DNA of 64,000 nucleotides. Origin: Burkholderiales bacterium. Lineage in GTDB: Bacteria; Pseudomonadota; Gammaproteobacteria; Burkholderiales; Burkholderiaceae_D. The notes under the pieces were generated by a model. It saw nothing but the letters and a program-made list of their open reading frames with translations, was not told the origin of the DNA and did not search any database. Both the position numbers and the translations under genes were made by a program. The stretch spans positions 1 through 64,000 of the forward strand of contig CANGAW010000004.1 in NCBI GenBank assembly GCA_947451925.1, read 5' to 3'. Each line of letters begins with the position of its first letter. Position 1 is the first letter of the stretch. Positions 55,969 through 64,000 of the stretch are shown piece by piece.

Positions 55969-57115
55969 CGGCGGCGGCCTCGGAGTTCAGCAGCAACGCG
56001 CCTTCTGTTACTACGCGTTCACCGGCGACGAGTCCGCTTTCTACAAACGAATGCTCGCTGCCGCGTCCGACTAAATGCACCTGACGTTTTTCAAAGACGC
56101 CGGCTGATTTTTCAACAAAGACCCAGTTGTAAATACCGTCCACCACCAGACTGGTGTTATGCACTTGCAAGCCATGATGTTCGCCGTCAGCCAGAAACGA
56201 AACCCGTGCAAACATTTCGGGCTTCAAACGCAAGTCGGCATTTTTGACAGAGCAACGCACCTGAATGCGCCGGGTCAGCGGGTCAACTGCGACACCGATG
56301 CGCTCCACCGTCGCAATAAAATGCTGATCCGGATAGGCATCCGTCTCCAGGCTGACGGTTTGACCGACATGCACATTGGCCAGACTTTTTTCCGGTACAT
56401 CGGCGGTGACCCAAAGCCGGCTCAGATCAGAAATTAAAAACAGCGGATTTTGCAAATCGGGCCGCACTTCTTGCCCGGGGTTGGCCTGTCGATCCACCAC
56501 CATGCCAGCGACCGGCGCACGCAACTGGAAACGCCCGTTCTCGTGGCCAGAAGCGTTCAGGCTGCGCAAACGTAACGCGGCGCGACGACTGTCGGCTTGC
56601 GCCTGCTGATAATCAGCATCTGCCAGTTCAAATTCTTTGCGAGCGATAACGTCGTTATCAAGCAAATTACGGGAACGATCCCAGGCCAGTTTCTTGCGCA
56701 GCTCATCACTTTTTGCCTTGGCCAGATCGGCTTCGGCGGCAGCCAGATCGGGAGCGTCAATTTCCAGCAATACTGCGCCTTTTGCTACACGGTCACCGAC
56801 ACCGACATGCAGGCTGATCACACGACCGACCAAGGGCGAGCTGACCCGTGAGGTAGCGTTCTCGTCAAATACAAAACGGCCATTGACGGGGTCGGCTGCG
56901 GGAATCGATACCGTCTGCACAGCTTCGGCGTGAATCGACGCCAGCTGCGGCGCACCCGCAGGAAACTGCACAATACCGGGCGCATGTTTCGTCTTTTCTG
57001 GCTGATGCTCAAGCGCGACTTCCTGATGTGCGGCGCGGTTCTGCACCAGCACAACCGTTCCAGCCGCCAAGGCCAGAATGGCAGATAACAAAATAATTTT
57101 CTTGATAGTTTTCAT
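55958..57115 (-). CDS. czcB: CzcB-like periplasmic adaptor (membrane fusion) protein
   Basis: A 385-residue adaptor: one N-terminal membrane anchor (IILLSAILALAAGTVVLV), a lipoyl half-motif (SPLVGRVISLHVGVGDRVAKG), a coiled-coil hairpin (~145-210) and a second lipoyl/beta-barrel part (LRAPVAGMVVDRQANPGQEV). A short His-containing stretch (AAHQEVALEHQPEKTKHAPG) after the anchor could bind metal. The ATG at 57115 overlaps the czcC stop (ATGA). Connects CzcA with CzcC. Confidence 0.92.
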   Translation of the reverse strand: MKTIKKIILLSAILALAAGTVVLVQNRAAHQEVALEHQPEKTKHAPGIVQFPAGAPQLASIHAEAVQTVSIPAADPVNGRFVFDENATSRVSSPLVGRVISLHVGVGDRVAKGAVLLEIDAPDLAAAEADLAKAKSDELRKKLAWDRSRNLLDNDVIARKEFELADADYQQAQADSRRAALRLRSLNASGHENGRFQLRAPVAGMVVDRQANPGQEVRPDLQNPLFLISDLSRLWVTADVPEKSLANVHVGQTVSLETDAYPDQHFIATVERIGVAVDPLTRRIQVRCSVKNADLRLKPEMFARVSFLADGEHHGLQVHNTSLVVDGIYNWVFVEKSAGVFEKRQVHLVGRGSEHSFVESGLVAGERVVTEGALLLNSEAAADAQ

Positions 57116-58431
57116 TGAGGATGTTCTTGCGTTGATTCGGAGGAAACGCCAGTGGCTGCAGTGGCAGCACGCCACTGTGCCAGGGCCTTGCTGTATTCGG
57201 CCAGGGCAGCTAAGGCGTCGATTCGCGTCGCACGCAATGTGCGACGTGCATCAAGCACATCCATCACGCCGACAGCACCATTTTTATACGCAAATTCAGC
57301 TGCCTTGGCCGAGTTGGCTGCAGCCACCAGCAATTCATCGCGGTTACGCAAAACCCGCGCTGCGCTGCTTTGTACCGCGCCGCGGGCGCGTTCAATTTCA
57401 TTGGCGGCAGCTTCGCGGGTCTTGCCCAGGTTTTCGCTGGCAATATCGAAACCAGCTTCGGCAGACAGAATTTCGCCTTTGTAGTAATTGCGCACGAACA
57501 GCGGGATTTGCAGGGAAATGCCAACGCTGTGCGGACTGCTCTGTGCACTGTCGCCCGACTGCGGAAAATGCTCGTACTGCACACCCACACTCACATCGCG
57601 TGTGCGCAAGGAAAGCGCCAGCTCGCGGCCGTTGCGTGCTGCTTCAAGCCGCGCCATCGCAGCGCGTACATCGGCACGCTGCGCGACGATCTGCTCAACA
57701 TTCGAAGCGTCGGACAGTTCAGCTGCCTGCAATGCAGGCCAGGGGTCGATCGCTTCGATAGCGCCCGCGCGCAGGTTTTCACCTAACAGCAAAGCCAGGC
57801 TATAGCGGCTGCGCGCCAGCTCGCCATTAGCCGCGTCGATATCATTTTTGGCACGCAGGGCATCGACCTTCACGCGCTCGACATCGGCGCCGGCAATATC
57901 ACCAGCCTCTTTGCGTTTTTGTGCGGCAGCAAGCATCGCCTCAAATAATTGCGCTGAATCGATTGCCGCAGCACGACGCTCCTGCGTTGCGTGCAGATCT
58001 GCGTAGGCTTCCGCCACCAGCAGGTCGAGCTGGCGTTCAACATCGGCGCTGTCAGCCTGTGCCGCCAGTTCCAGCTTGCGCGCATTGCTGGTTCGCAGCT
58101 CGCGCTTGCCGCCGCGTTCAATTAACTGATCAAGTCGCACCGTGGTGTCGATAGCTTGATTGGTCAGCGATCCGCTGCCAAAACCTGTGCCGGGGCGAAT
58201 GCTTGCCGACTGAACAGTGAGCACAGGGTTCGGTCCCACGCCGGCAATCTCGACATTGGCTTGCGCGCCACGAACAGCAAAACGCGATAGCTTGAGATCG
58301 TGATTGCGTTCCCGCGCAATGGTTTGTGCCTGCGACAAGGACAAGGGCCAGCTGTCGTCCGCATGCGCGTGGAATGACAGCGCAATGCCAGCACTGAGTA
58401 AAACAAGAGAAGGGAAAAGGCGCGGTATCAA
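57112..58431 (-). CDS. czcC: CzcC-like outer-membrane efflux protein
   Basis: A 439-residue TolC-family protein with a signal peptide (FPSLVLLSAGIALSFHAHA) and two OEP repeats rich in long helices (LAQTIARERNHDLKLSRF-like first repeat; LAEYSKALAQWRAATAATG at the end). Forms the outer-membrane channel of the tripartite metal pump. It is the first gene of the efflux operon; promoter not identified in the ~190 bases upstream. Confidence 0.92.
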   Translation of the reverse strand: MIPRLFPSLVLLSAGIALSFHAHADDSWPLSLSQAQTIARERNHDLKLSRFAVRGAQANVEIAGVGPNPVLTVQSASIRPGTGFGSGSLTNQAIDTTVRLDQLIERGGKRELRTSNARKLELAAQADSADVERQLDLLVAEAYADLHATQERRAAAIDSAQLFEAMLAAAQKRKEAGDIAGADVERVKVDALRAKNDIDAANGELARSRYSLALLLGENLRAGAIEAIDPWPALQAAELSDASNVEQIVAQRADVRAAMARLEAARNGRELALSLRTRDVSVGVQYEHFPQSGDSAQSSPHSVGISLQIPLFVRNYYKGEILSAEAGFDIASENLGKTREAAANEIERARGAVQSSAARVLRNRDELLVAAANSAKAAEFAYKNGAVGVMDVLDARRTLRATRIDALAALAEYSKALAQWRAATAATGVSSESTQEHPQ

Positions 58432-58552
58432 GGAACTCTCGCAAAAAAACCAGACAGCCGGTTAGCTATCTGTTGCACAGAGTACGCAGGCAAGCTTTCA
58501 GAGCGCTGAGGATTGCCTGACATCAGGCTTACAGTTTGAAAGTAAAGAAGGC

Positions 58553-58580
58553 AAAAAAATCCCCCAACGAATAGGGGGAC
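58553..58580 (-). terminator. Intrinsic terminator downstream of trpB2
   Basis: On the minus strand GTCCCCC-TATTCGTT-GGGGGA is followed by seven T, about 45 bases beyond the trpB2 stop. Confidence 0.85.
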
Positions 58581-58624
58581 TCTCGAACCACACGGTATGC
58601 CCGGCAACGCCGGGCATCCGTCGC

Positions 58625-59995
58625 TTACGCTGCTTCGGGTACGCTAGGCAGGCCTGCCAGTGCCATCGCCAATTCTTCTTCGCTGTAGGTCGCATCGACC
58701 AGGTTGCCGGAAAAATAATTGGTATAGGCTGCCATATCGAAATGACCATGGCCGCACAGGTTGAACAGAATCACTTCGCTCTTGCCTTCGCGCTTGCAAC
58801 GCAAGGCTTCTTCGATCGCACCTTTGACGGCGTGATTGGCCTCAGGTGCCGGCACAATACCTTCATGCTTGGCAAACAATACACCGGCTGCGAAGCATTC
58901 AGTCTGATGATAAGCAACGGCTTCAATCAGATTAAGTTCTTTCAAATGCGACACCAGCGGCGCCATGCCGTGGTAGCGCAAGCCACCCGCATGAAAGCCC
59001 GGCGGCGTAAACGAAGAACCCAGGGTGTGCATCTTGGTCAGCGGTGCCATGTGACCGGTGTCGCCAAAGTCGTACGCATATTTGCCTCGGGTCAGTGACG
59101 GGCAGGCTGCTGGTTCAACAGCCACGATGCGTGGCTTAGGACCACCGCGCAGGCCGGCGCCAATAAACGGGAAGCTGATGCCGGCAAAGTTGGAGCCGCC
59201 GCCCGTACAACCGACGATAACGTCGGGGTAGACATCGGCCATGGCCATTTGCTCAATGGCTTCAATACCGACAATGGTCTGATGCATCAGCACATGGTTG
59301 AGCACCGAGCCCAGCGCATATTTGGTGTCGTCGTTGGTTGCCGCAATTTCAACTGCTTCGGAGATGGCAATGCCGAGACTGCCGGGATGATCAGGCCGGC
59401 TGGCCAGCACCGAGCGGCCGTAAGCGGTTTCATTCGATGGCGAAGCGACACAGCGCGCACCGTAAGTTTCCATCACGGCGCGCCGATAGGGTTTCTGGTC
59501 GTAAGAAACCCGCACCTGAAATACCGTCACATCTAGGTCAAACAGGGAGCCGGCAAAGGACAGCGAAGTGCCCCACTGCCCGGCGCCGGTTTCGGTGGTC
59601 AGCCGCTTGACGCCCGCCTCTTTGTTATAAAAAGCCTGGGGAATGGCGGTGTTGGGCTTATGACTGCCGGCCGGGCTCACGCCTTCGTATTTGTAGAAAA
59701 TTTTCGCTGGTGTACCGAGCGCTTTTTCCAGACCGTAGGCGCGAAACAGCGGCGCCGGACGCCACAGGCGATAGACATCACGCACAGGCTCGGGAATATC
59801 GATCTCGCGCTCGGTCGAGACTTCCTGCATGATCAGTTCCATCGGGAACAGCGGCGCCAGATCGTCAGGGCCAATCGGTTGCATGGTGCCGGGATGCAGC
59901 ACAGGTGGCAGGGGCTTAGGCAGGTCGGCCTGAATGTTGTACCAGCGGCGGGGAATACTTTCTTCTGGCAGCAGGAATTTGACTTGTTTCGACAT
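58625..59995 (-). CDS. trpB2: TrpB2-type tryptophan synthase beta-like PLP enzyme
   Basis: A 456-residue fold-type II PLP enzyme. The PLP lysine is in YEGVSPAGSHKPNTA, the phosphate loop is VGCTGGGSNFAG, and the substrate motif is ETGAGQWGTSLSF. Its length and extra N-terminal region (RRWYNIQADLPKPLPPVLHP) mark the TrpB2 group, not the housekeeping TrpB that pairs with TrpA; no trpA is adjacent. TrpB2 can join serine with indole and may salvage indole or phosphoserine. ATG at 59995 chosen; 60010 is alternative. Followed by a clear terminator. Confidence 0.9.
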   Translation of the reverse strand: MSKQVKFLLPEESIPRRWYNIQADLPKPLPPVLHPGTMQPIGPDDLAPLFPMELIMQEVSTEREIDIPEPVRDVYRLWRPAPLFRAYGLEKALGTPAKIFYKYEGVSPAGSHKPNTAIPQAFYNKEAGVKRLTTETGAGQWGTSLSFAGSLFDLDVTVFQVRVSYDQKPYRRAVMETYGARCVASPSNETAYGRSVLASRPDHPGSLGIAISEAVEIAATNDDTKYALGSVLNHVLMHQTIVGIEAIEQMAMADVYPDVIVGCTGGGSNFAGISFPFIGAGLRGGPKPRIVAVEPAACPSLTRGKYAYDFGDTGHMAPLTKMHTLGSSFTPPGFHAGGLRYHGMAPLVSHLKELNLIEAVAYHQTECFAAGVLFAKHEGIVPAPEANHAVKGAIEEALRCKREGKSEVILFNLCGHGHFDMAAYTNYFSGNLVDATYSEEELAMALAGLPSVPEAA

Positions 59996-60101
59996 CGCTG
60001 GTCTCTCCATGAATTTTTATTGGGTTTTTAGAAGTATTTTCAGGCTATTTTGCCAGCCAGTAATTTACTTCCATAAGCCACTCTGCGTCCAGCGCTTCAG
60101 G

Positions 60102-61391
60102 TCAGGCCACCTCCGGCAGCCGCTGCATCAGCCATTTAGCGGCGCGCAACACGTTTTTGTCGTCACCGAAACGTCCGACCACCTGCAAACCCACCGGCAT
60201 GCCGGTCTGCCCCTGTGAGAAAGGCAGATGCACACAAGGCAGGCCGAGCAAAGTCCAGACCCTGCCAAAGACGGGGTTACCGGTTTGCTCCAAAGTAGCC
60301 GGGGCTTCGCCCGTGGTGCTTGGCACAAGCAGCACTTCATGCTCACCGATGGCCGCCGAAACCATTGACCTAGCCATGCGGGCCAGCTGTAAATTGGATC
60401 GATGGTGTTCGAGTGTGATGCCCTGTCCCATTTTCAACAAGTTAGTCAGACTGGTGCTGAGCAAGTCTGCATGGCGCAGCCTTTCGTCTGCCAGCGAGTG
60501 CGCCAGATCAAAAGCCATGATCTCGCTTTGCGCCTGCAGCAAGCCGGCAAAGGGTTGCGGCAAGGAGAGCATTGGCACGGACAAACCGAGGCGCGCCAGC
60601 ACGCTTGCAGCCTGTGTCATCGCTGCCTGAGTATCGGCGTCGGCATGGGGCCATTCATGGGTCTGACAGAGCGCGATACGCGGAGTGTGCGTGGCGTCCA
60701 GCTCAAGCAAGCCGCGCTCGCCTGTCAGTGCCGCGGTAAACAGGGCCACGTCATCGACAGTCTTGCCCAGACAACCAATGGTGTCCAAACCATCGGACAA
60801 GGATTTGACGCCAGCGCGGCTGATGCGGCCAAAGCTGGGTTTGTAGCCGACGATGCCGCAATAGGCGGCAGGCCGGATTACGGACGCAGCCGTTTGCGAG
60901 GCAAAGGCCAGCGGCACCATGTGGTCAGCAACCGCAGCGGCCGAGCCGCTTGAAGAGCCGCCGGGAGTGTGGGTAGTGCGATGGGGGTTACGGGTTTTGC
61001 CGGGATTGAAGGTGGCAAATTCGGTAGTCACCGTCTTGCCCAGCATGATGGCGCCCTGCTCGCGGCACAGCGCCACGGCAGCCGCATCGGCTGCCGGTTG
61101 CTGGGAAGCGTAAATGGCCGAGCCATAGGTGGTGGGCATATCAAAGGTGTCGAATAAATCTTTGACGCCCAATGGCAGGCCATGCAACAGGCCTTGCACG
61201 GCGCCCCTGTCCAGTTTGCGGGCATGATCAAGCGCTGCCTCTGCAGCCAGATGAGACCAGGCTTGCACCTGCGGCTCGCGCTCGGCAATACGTTCCAGAC
61301 AGGCCTGAACCACCTGCTCGGCACGAATCTCGCGCCGGGCTAAAAGGACGACAAGTTCCGTGGCAGCCAGTTCATTAAGTTTTGGGGGCAT
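60102..61391 (-). CDS. Amidase-signature family amidase
   Basis: A 429-residue amidase with the Lys in GLPLGVKDLFDT, the Gly/Ser motif TPGGSSSGSAAAVAD and the segment QTAASVIRPAAYCGIVGY. It hydrolyses an unknown amide; it is distinct from the amidase at 13037-14479, being shorter and only distantly alike. Lies 106 bases upstream of trpB2 in the same direction, so co-transcription is possible but not tight. Confidence 0.87.
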   Translation of the reverse strand: MPPKLNELAATELVVLLARREIRAEQVVQACLERIAEREPQVQAWSHLAAEAALDHARKLDRGAVQGLLHGLPLGVKDLFDTFDMPTTYGSAIYASQQPAADAAAVALCREQGAIMLGKTVTTEFATFNPGKTRNPHRTTHTPGGSSSGSAAAVADHMVPLAFASQTAASVIRPAAYCGIVGYKPSFGRISRAGVKSLSDGLDTIGCLGKTVDDVALFTAALTGERGLLELDATHTPRIALCQTHEWPHADADTQAAMTQAASVLARLGLSVPMLSLPQPFAGLLQAQSEIMAFDLAHSLADERLRHADLLSTSLTNLLKMGQGITLEHHRSNLQLARMARSMVSAAIGEHEVLLVPSTTGEAPATLEQTGNPVFGRVWTLLGLPCVHLPFSQGQTGMPVGLQVVGRFGDDKNVLRAAKWLMQRLPEVA

Positions 61392-61420
61392 AGGATTGTG
61401 AAGACACGCAAGAAAAACTG

Positions 61421-62038
61421 TTAAAGATCATGCCATTGCTCAGATACGACGCTTATTTTTGACCACCAGTTTTTTTCATTTTGAATATTCAGGATGATCT
61501 CTATCCTCAAAATGAATTCGTACTCTGCCAGGGTTTTCTGTTGAGCGGACTTGGACGCCTGAATGTTTTGCAGGTTTAAAAACTGCATTCTGTCTTCACT
61601 GATGCGTTTTTCCGTCTCCAGTATCGAATACAAAAAAGGCAGTTCGCTGCCCAGAGAAATCCAGTCTCTTTCCAAAATTCTGACACTGCCTGCCGCAATT
61701 TTTTTCTGCAGCCTGGACTCCAGTGCACCCATCTGATCTTTCACGATCCAGACTAAAGCGATGCCGAAAAACAGGGCAAATAAAATGATCGCTTCCACTC
61801 TGACTTCATAAAAATTTAAAATCGGGAAAGCCGTGATGGCGCCCAAAAAAAATAAAATCAATGCGGCAATTTTTGATGGCGACTGTACGCCCTGCACATC
61901 GTATCTTTCTACATCGGAAATGAAATGGGCAATTGATTCCTTGATGGCTTTCGCCAATTGCATGCGCCGGTTAAATTCAACTGTCTCGGCTTCGTTTAAA
62001 TCTTCAATCTTCTGGTTCAGCTCATGTAAGCTGCTCAT
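61421..62038 (-). CDS. Coiled-coil membrane protein of unknown function
   Basis: About 205 residues. A polar helical N-terminal part (SLHELNQKIEDLNEAETVEF) precedes two adjacent hydrophobic helices (ALILFFLGAITAFPILNF and AIILFALFFGIALVWIV), then a helical, charged C-terminal region. The ATG at 62038 has GGAAG upstream; the frame is open to 62086. I do not recognise a family. Base composition is more AT-rich than neighbours, hinting at acquisition. Confidence 0.6.
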   Translation of the reverse strand: MSSLHELNQKIEDLNEAETVEFNRRMQLAKAIKESIAHFISDVERYDVQGVQSPSKIAALILFFLGAITAFPILNFYEVRVEAIILFALFFGIALVWIVKDQMGALESRLQKKIAAGSVRILERDWISLGSELPFLYSILETEKRISEDRMQFLNLQNIQASKSAQQKTLAEYEFILRIEIILNIQNEKNWWSKISVVSEQWHDL

Positions 62039-62215
62039 AATTACTTCCCGAATAGCTTGTGAGGCAAGACAAGCGCTGTTCAACAATCAGCTTGGCCGCA
62101 GCATCATGCTACAGCCAATGACTTCGGGCAAGATTATAGTCCTGCCACCCGCCTTCACGTATCAGACTTGTCAGTTAAAAAACGTAAAGCGTGCGGGAAA
62201 TGCGGACGGCAACGG

Positions 62216-62246
62216 GAAAAAGCCGGGCTCAGCCAGAGCCCGGCCA
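62216..62246 (-). terminator. Intrinsic terminator of the RHH protein gene
   Basis: On the minus strand GCCGGGCTC-TGGCT-GAGCCCGGC, a perfect nine-base-pair stem, is followed by TTTTT, about 25 bases past the stop. Confidence 0.85.
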
Positions 62247-62270
62247 AAGTCAGACGAGAGCAGACAGCGT

Positions 62271-62636
62271 TTAAGAAGCCTGACGACGCATCGTCAGTTT
62301 ATGCACCTGAGCAGGCATTTTCTCGGCCAGTTCGACCGGCTGGCTCATCATCAGGTGGTCTTTCTCGTGTTTCTCGGCGACGTAGGACAGATAACGCATG
62401 CAGGAGACACGTAAAAATGATGAAAGATTATCCACCCTGCCCTGACGGGAAATGATTTCATCATAAAGCTGACTGATCAGCTGATTCGTTGACAACTGAT
62501 CTTTCGAAGCGATGCGGGCCAATACGTCCCAGCACAGATTTTCAAGACGAATACTGGTGACCACGCCGTGAATACGCATAGAACGCGTGCGTTGTTCATA
62601 TTGAATCGGGTCAGCGCTGACATAGATGTCGCACAT
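62271..62636 (-). CDS. Ribbon-helix-helix family protein (RHH_4)
   Basis: A 121-residue protein with a ribbon-helix-helix-like core (RIHGVVTSIRLENLCWDVLARIA, then QLSTNQLISQLYDEII) and a conserved NLSSFLRVSCMRYL helix typical of the RHH_4 group. Such proteins are presumed DNA-binding regulators. Strong ribosome-binding site AAGGAG before the ATG. Stands alone with its own terminator. Target unknown. Confidence 0.78.
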   Translation of the reverse strand: MCDIYVSADPIQYEQRTRSMRIHGVVTSIRLENLCWDVLARIASKDQLSTNQLISQLYDEIISRQGRVDNLSSFLRVSCMRYLSYVAEKHEKDHLMMSQPVELAEKMPAQVHKLTMRRQAS

Positions 62637-62705
62637 GCTGTCTCCTTTAGTCTCTTTGGGCGCTGTATGCGCCTCTTAATCAGGATTTATCGCAAATTGC
62701 CGACG

Positions 62706-63089
62706 CTACTTTACCGTCTGCAGATAGTCAATAATGCTGTTGCGCACGGCCGCGTCGGATTGTTTATACATCATGTAAGTGCCGGGTGCGAGGTTTTGCG
62801 GATCTTCCAGCCAGGCGTCAAGCTGGGCTGCAGTCCAGGCTTTGCCAGCCAGTCCCTTTTTAAATTCATTTGAATAAGGAAAGCCAGCCAGCGTGCCCGC
62901 GCTGCGGCCCATAATGCCGCGCAAATTCGGCCCCATGCCCATCGGTGCGTCCGCTGCCACGGCGTGACAAGCGGCACATTGTTGACCAAACAGCTTTTCT
63001 CCTGCCGTTTGTGCGGAAACACTGCTGCTTGCAGCCCCGGACAACAGGGCTGCAAGCAGCATGGACGAACGCATCCATGCCGCTTTCAT
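62706..63089 (-). CDS. Periplasmic class I cytochrome c
   Basis: About 127 residues: a signal peptide (SSMLLAALLSGAASSSVSA), one heme site CAACH near residue 38 and a distal Met ligand in TYMMYKQ. The sequence (GPNLRGIMGRSAGTLAGFPYS) is that of small monoheme c-type cytochromes of the c2/c550 group. Its ATG overlaps the flavoprotein stop (TGATG), so it is probably the electron acceptor of that dehydrogenase. Confidence 0.9.
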   Translation of the reverse strand: MKAAWMRSSMLLAALLSGAASSSVSAQTAGEKLFGQQCAACHAVAADAPMGMGPNLRGIMGRSAGTLAGFPYSNEFKKGLAGKAWTAAQLDAWLEDPQNLAPGTYMMYKQSDAAVRNSIIDYLQTVK

Positions 63090-64000
63090 CACAACTCCTT
63101 GCGTGCCATGCTGCTGGCAATGAACTCGGCCTGACGAATCGCCAGCGAAACGATAGTCAGTGTCGGGTTCTCCGCTGCGCTGGAGGTGAACTGGCTACCG
63201 TCGGAGACGAACAGATTTTTGATGTCATGCGTCTGCCCCCACTTGTTAACCACACCATCACTAGCCTTGGCGCTCATACGGTTGGTACCAAGATTGTGGG
63301 TTGACGGATAAGGCGGCGTGTAGATAACGCGCTTGGCGCCAACAGACTCGTACAAAGCCTTGGCCTGCTGGTAGCCGTGATTGCGCATCGCGATATCGTT
63401 GGCATGGTCAAAGAACTGCACGTTCGGAATAGGCAGTCCAAACTGATCTTTTTCCGTAGCGTGCAAGGTCACATTATTTCTTTCTTGCGGCAAGTCTTCG
63501 CCTACCAGCCACATGCCAGCCATGTTGTCGTAAGCATCCATCGCCGTTGAGAAATCACGACCCCAGGTGCCGGGATCAAGGAACGCTGCCATGAAGGGCA
63601 CACCGAGTGACAGGGTTTCCATTTCGTAGCCACCAACAAAGCCGCGGCTGGTGTCATGACGGGCTTCGTCCTGAATGATGCCGGCCATGGTGGTGCCGCG
63701 GAACATGTGCACCGGCTTTTCATAGACCGCATAAACCGAACCAGTCATATGGCGCATGTAGTTTTTGCCAACCTGACCGGAAGAGTTCGCCAGACCGTTG
63801 GGGAACATGGTGGAAGCCGAGTTGAGCAGCAAGCGTGGTGACTCGATCGAATTACCGGCTACGGCAACGATGCGCGCTTTCTGGAAATAGCGATTGCCCT
63901 TGGAGTCGCCATACAAGACGCCGGTGACTTTGCCGGCGGCATTGTGTTCAATCTTCAATGCTTGCGCATCACTGCGCACTTCGAGGTGACCTGTTCTTTC
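63089..64000 (-). CDS. GMC-family dehydrogenase flavoprotein, 5' end outside window
   Basis: The frame is open to base 64000 (ERTGHLEVRSDAQALKIEHN before the GTG at 63979), so this is the C-terminal ~300 residues of a GMC oxidoreductase. VAVAGNSIESPRLLLNSAS and the catalytic/FAD motif PYPSTHNLGTNRMSAKASDGVVN, with the C-terminal SDGSQFTSSAAENPTLTIVSLAIR, resemble the flavoprotein subunit of gluconate 2-dehydrogenase/alcohol dehydrogenases. Electrons should go to the cytochrome c encoded by the overlapping next gene. A small third subunit, if present, lies outside. Confidence 0.88.
   Translation of the reverse strand, partial: ERTGHLEVRSDAQALKIEHNAAGKVTGVLYGDSKGNRYFQKARIVAVAGNSIESPRLLLNSASTMFPNGLANSSGQVGKNYMRHMTGSVYAVYEKPVHMFRGTTMAGIIQDEARHDTSRGFVGGYEMETLSLGVPFMAAFLDPGTWGRDFSTAMDAYDNMAGMWLVGEDLPQERNNVTLHATEKDQFGLPIPNVQFFDHANDIAMRNHGYQQAKALYESVGAKRVIYTPPYPSTHNLGTNRMSAKASDGVVNKWGQTHDIKNLFVSDGSQFTSSAAENPTLTIVSLAIRQAEFIASSMARKEL

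Noticed and set aside
58625..59995. Gene as the housekeeping tryptophan synthase beta chain
   Set aside because: Length and N-terminal region are of the TrpB2 group and no trpA or trpF gene is near.

Overview
The window looks like chromosomal DNA of a Gram-negative betaproteobacterium, most likely Burkholderiales near Oxalobacteraceae (an inference from gene content: cyanophycin synthetase, a TctDE-like two-component pair, several molybdenum hydroxylases, an HME-RND efflux system, GC-rich coding DNA). No rRNA, tRNA, CRISPR array or intact transposon was seen.

Layout. 1-9552 (+): the 3' part of a cyanophycin synthetase gene, then a tight three-gene cassette (transglutaminase-DUF2126, circularly permuted ATP-grasp fused to alpha-E, second transglutaminase) predicted to make and process an unknown peptide. 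9582-10389: an HTH antitoxin with a decapitated BrnT toxin, and palindromic repeats. 10390-19770 (-): an unassigned protein, an MFS carrier, an amidase, an exported IorAB-type molybdenum hydroxylase and a NarL-type two-component system. 19931-26628 is visibly more AT-rich and looks like a decaying island: a HEPN/MNT toxin-antitoxin pair with an amber codon in the toxin, a three-gene surface-glycan block (glycosyltransferase, FkbM methyltransferase, MurJ-like flippase), broken coding remnants, a ruined TacAT pair carrying what looks like an IS21-type end, and a partial gene duplicate.

26629-34671 (-) is the metabolic centrepiece: a form I aerobic CO dehydrogenase operon, coxM-coxS-coxL-coxG-coxD-coxE, followed by a MocA-like cytidylyltransferase and a 2OG-Fe(II) oxygenase. 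CoxL carries the form I motif AYRCSFR and the gene order is M-S-L. A divergent membrane protein of unknown function sits opposite coxM. 35963-38230 is an orphan exported IorB-like subunit. A MarC protein, a LysR regulator, a complete Xre/RES toxin-antitoxin operon with a clear promoter and palindromic operator, a bactofilin-like membrane protein and a cold-shock protein follow.

42761-50682 is housekeeping: de novo NAD synthesis (nadB converging on nadA-nadC), the ABC-F protein YbiT, LdcA, TadA, and queE-queD for queuosine. 50744-58431 (-) is a CzcCBA-type metal efflux operon followed by an OmpR/TctE-like regulatory pair. The right end has TrpB2, a second amidase, two small unassigned proteins, and a cytochrome c gene overlapping a GMC flavoprotein gene that runs off the window.

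Themes: at least three molybdenum hydroxylases plus a cofactor gene point to investment in Mo enzymes and respiration of trace reductants. Four toxin-antitoxin loci sit at different stages of decay. A family of hairpin repeats is dispersed between genes, including a head-to-head pair inside the cox operon next to a ten-G tract just upstream of coxD.
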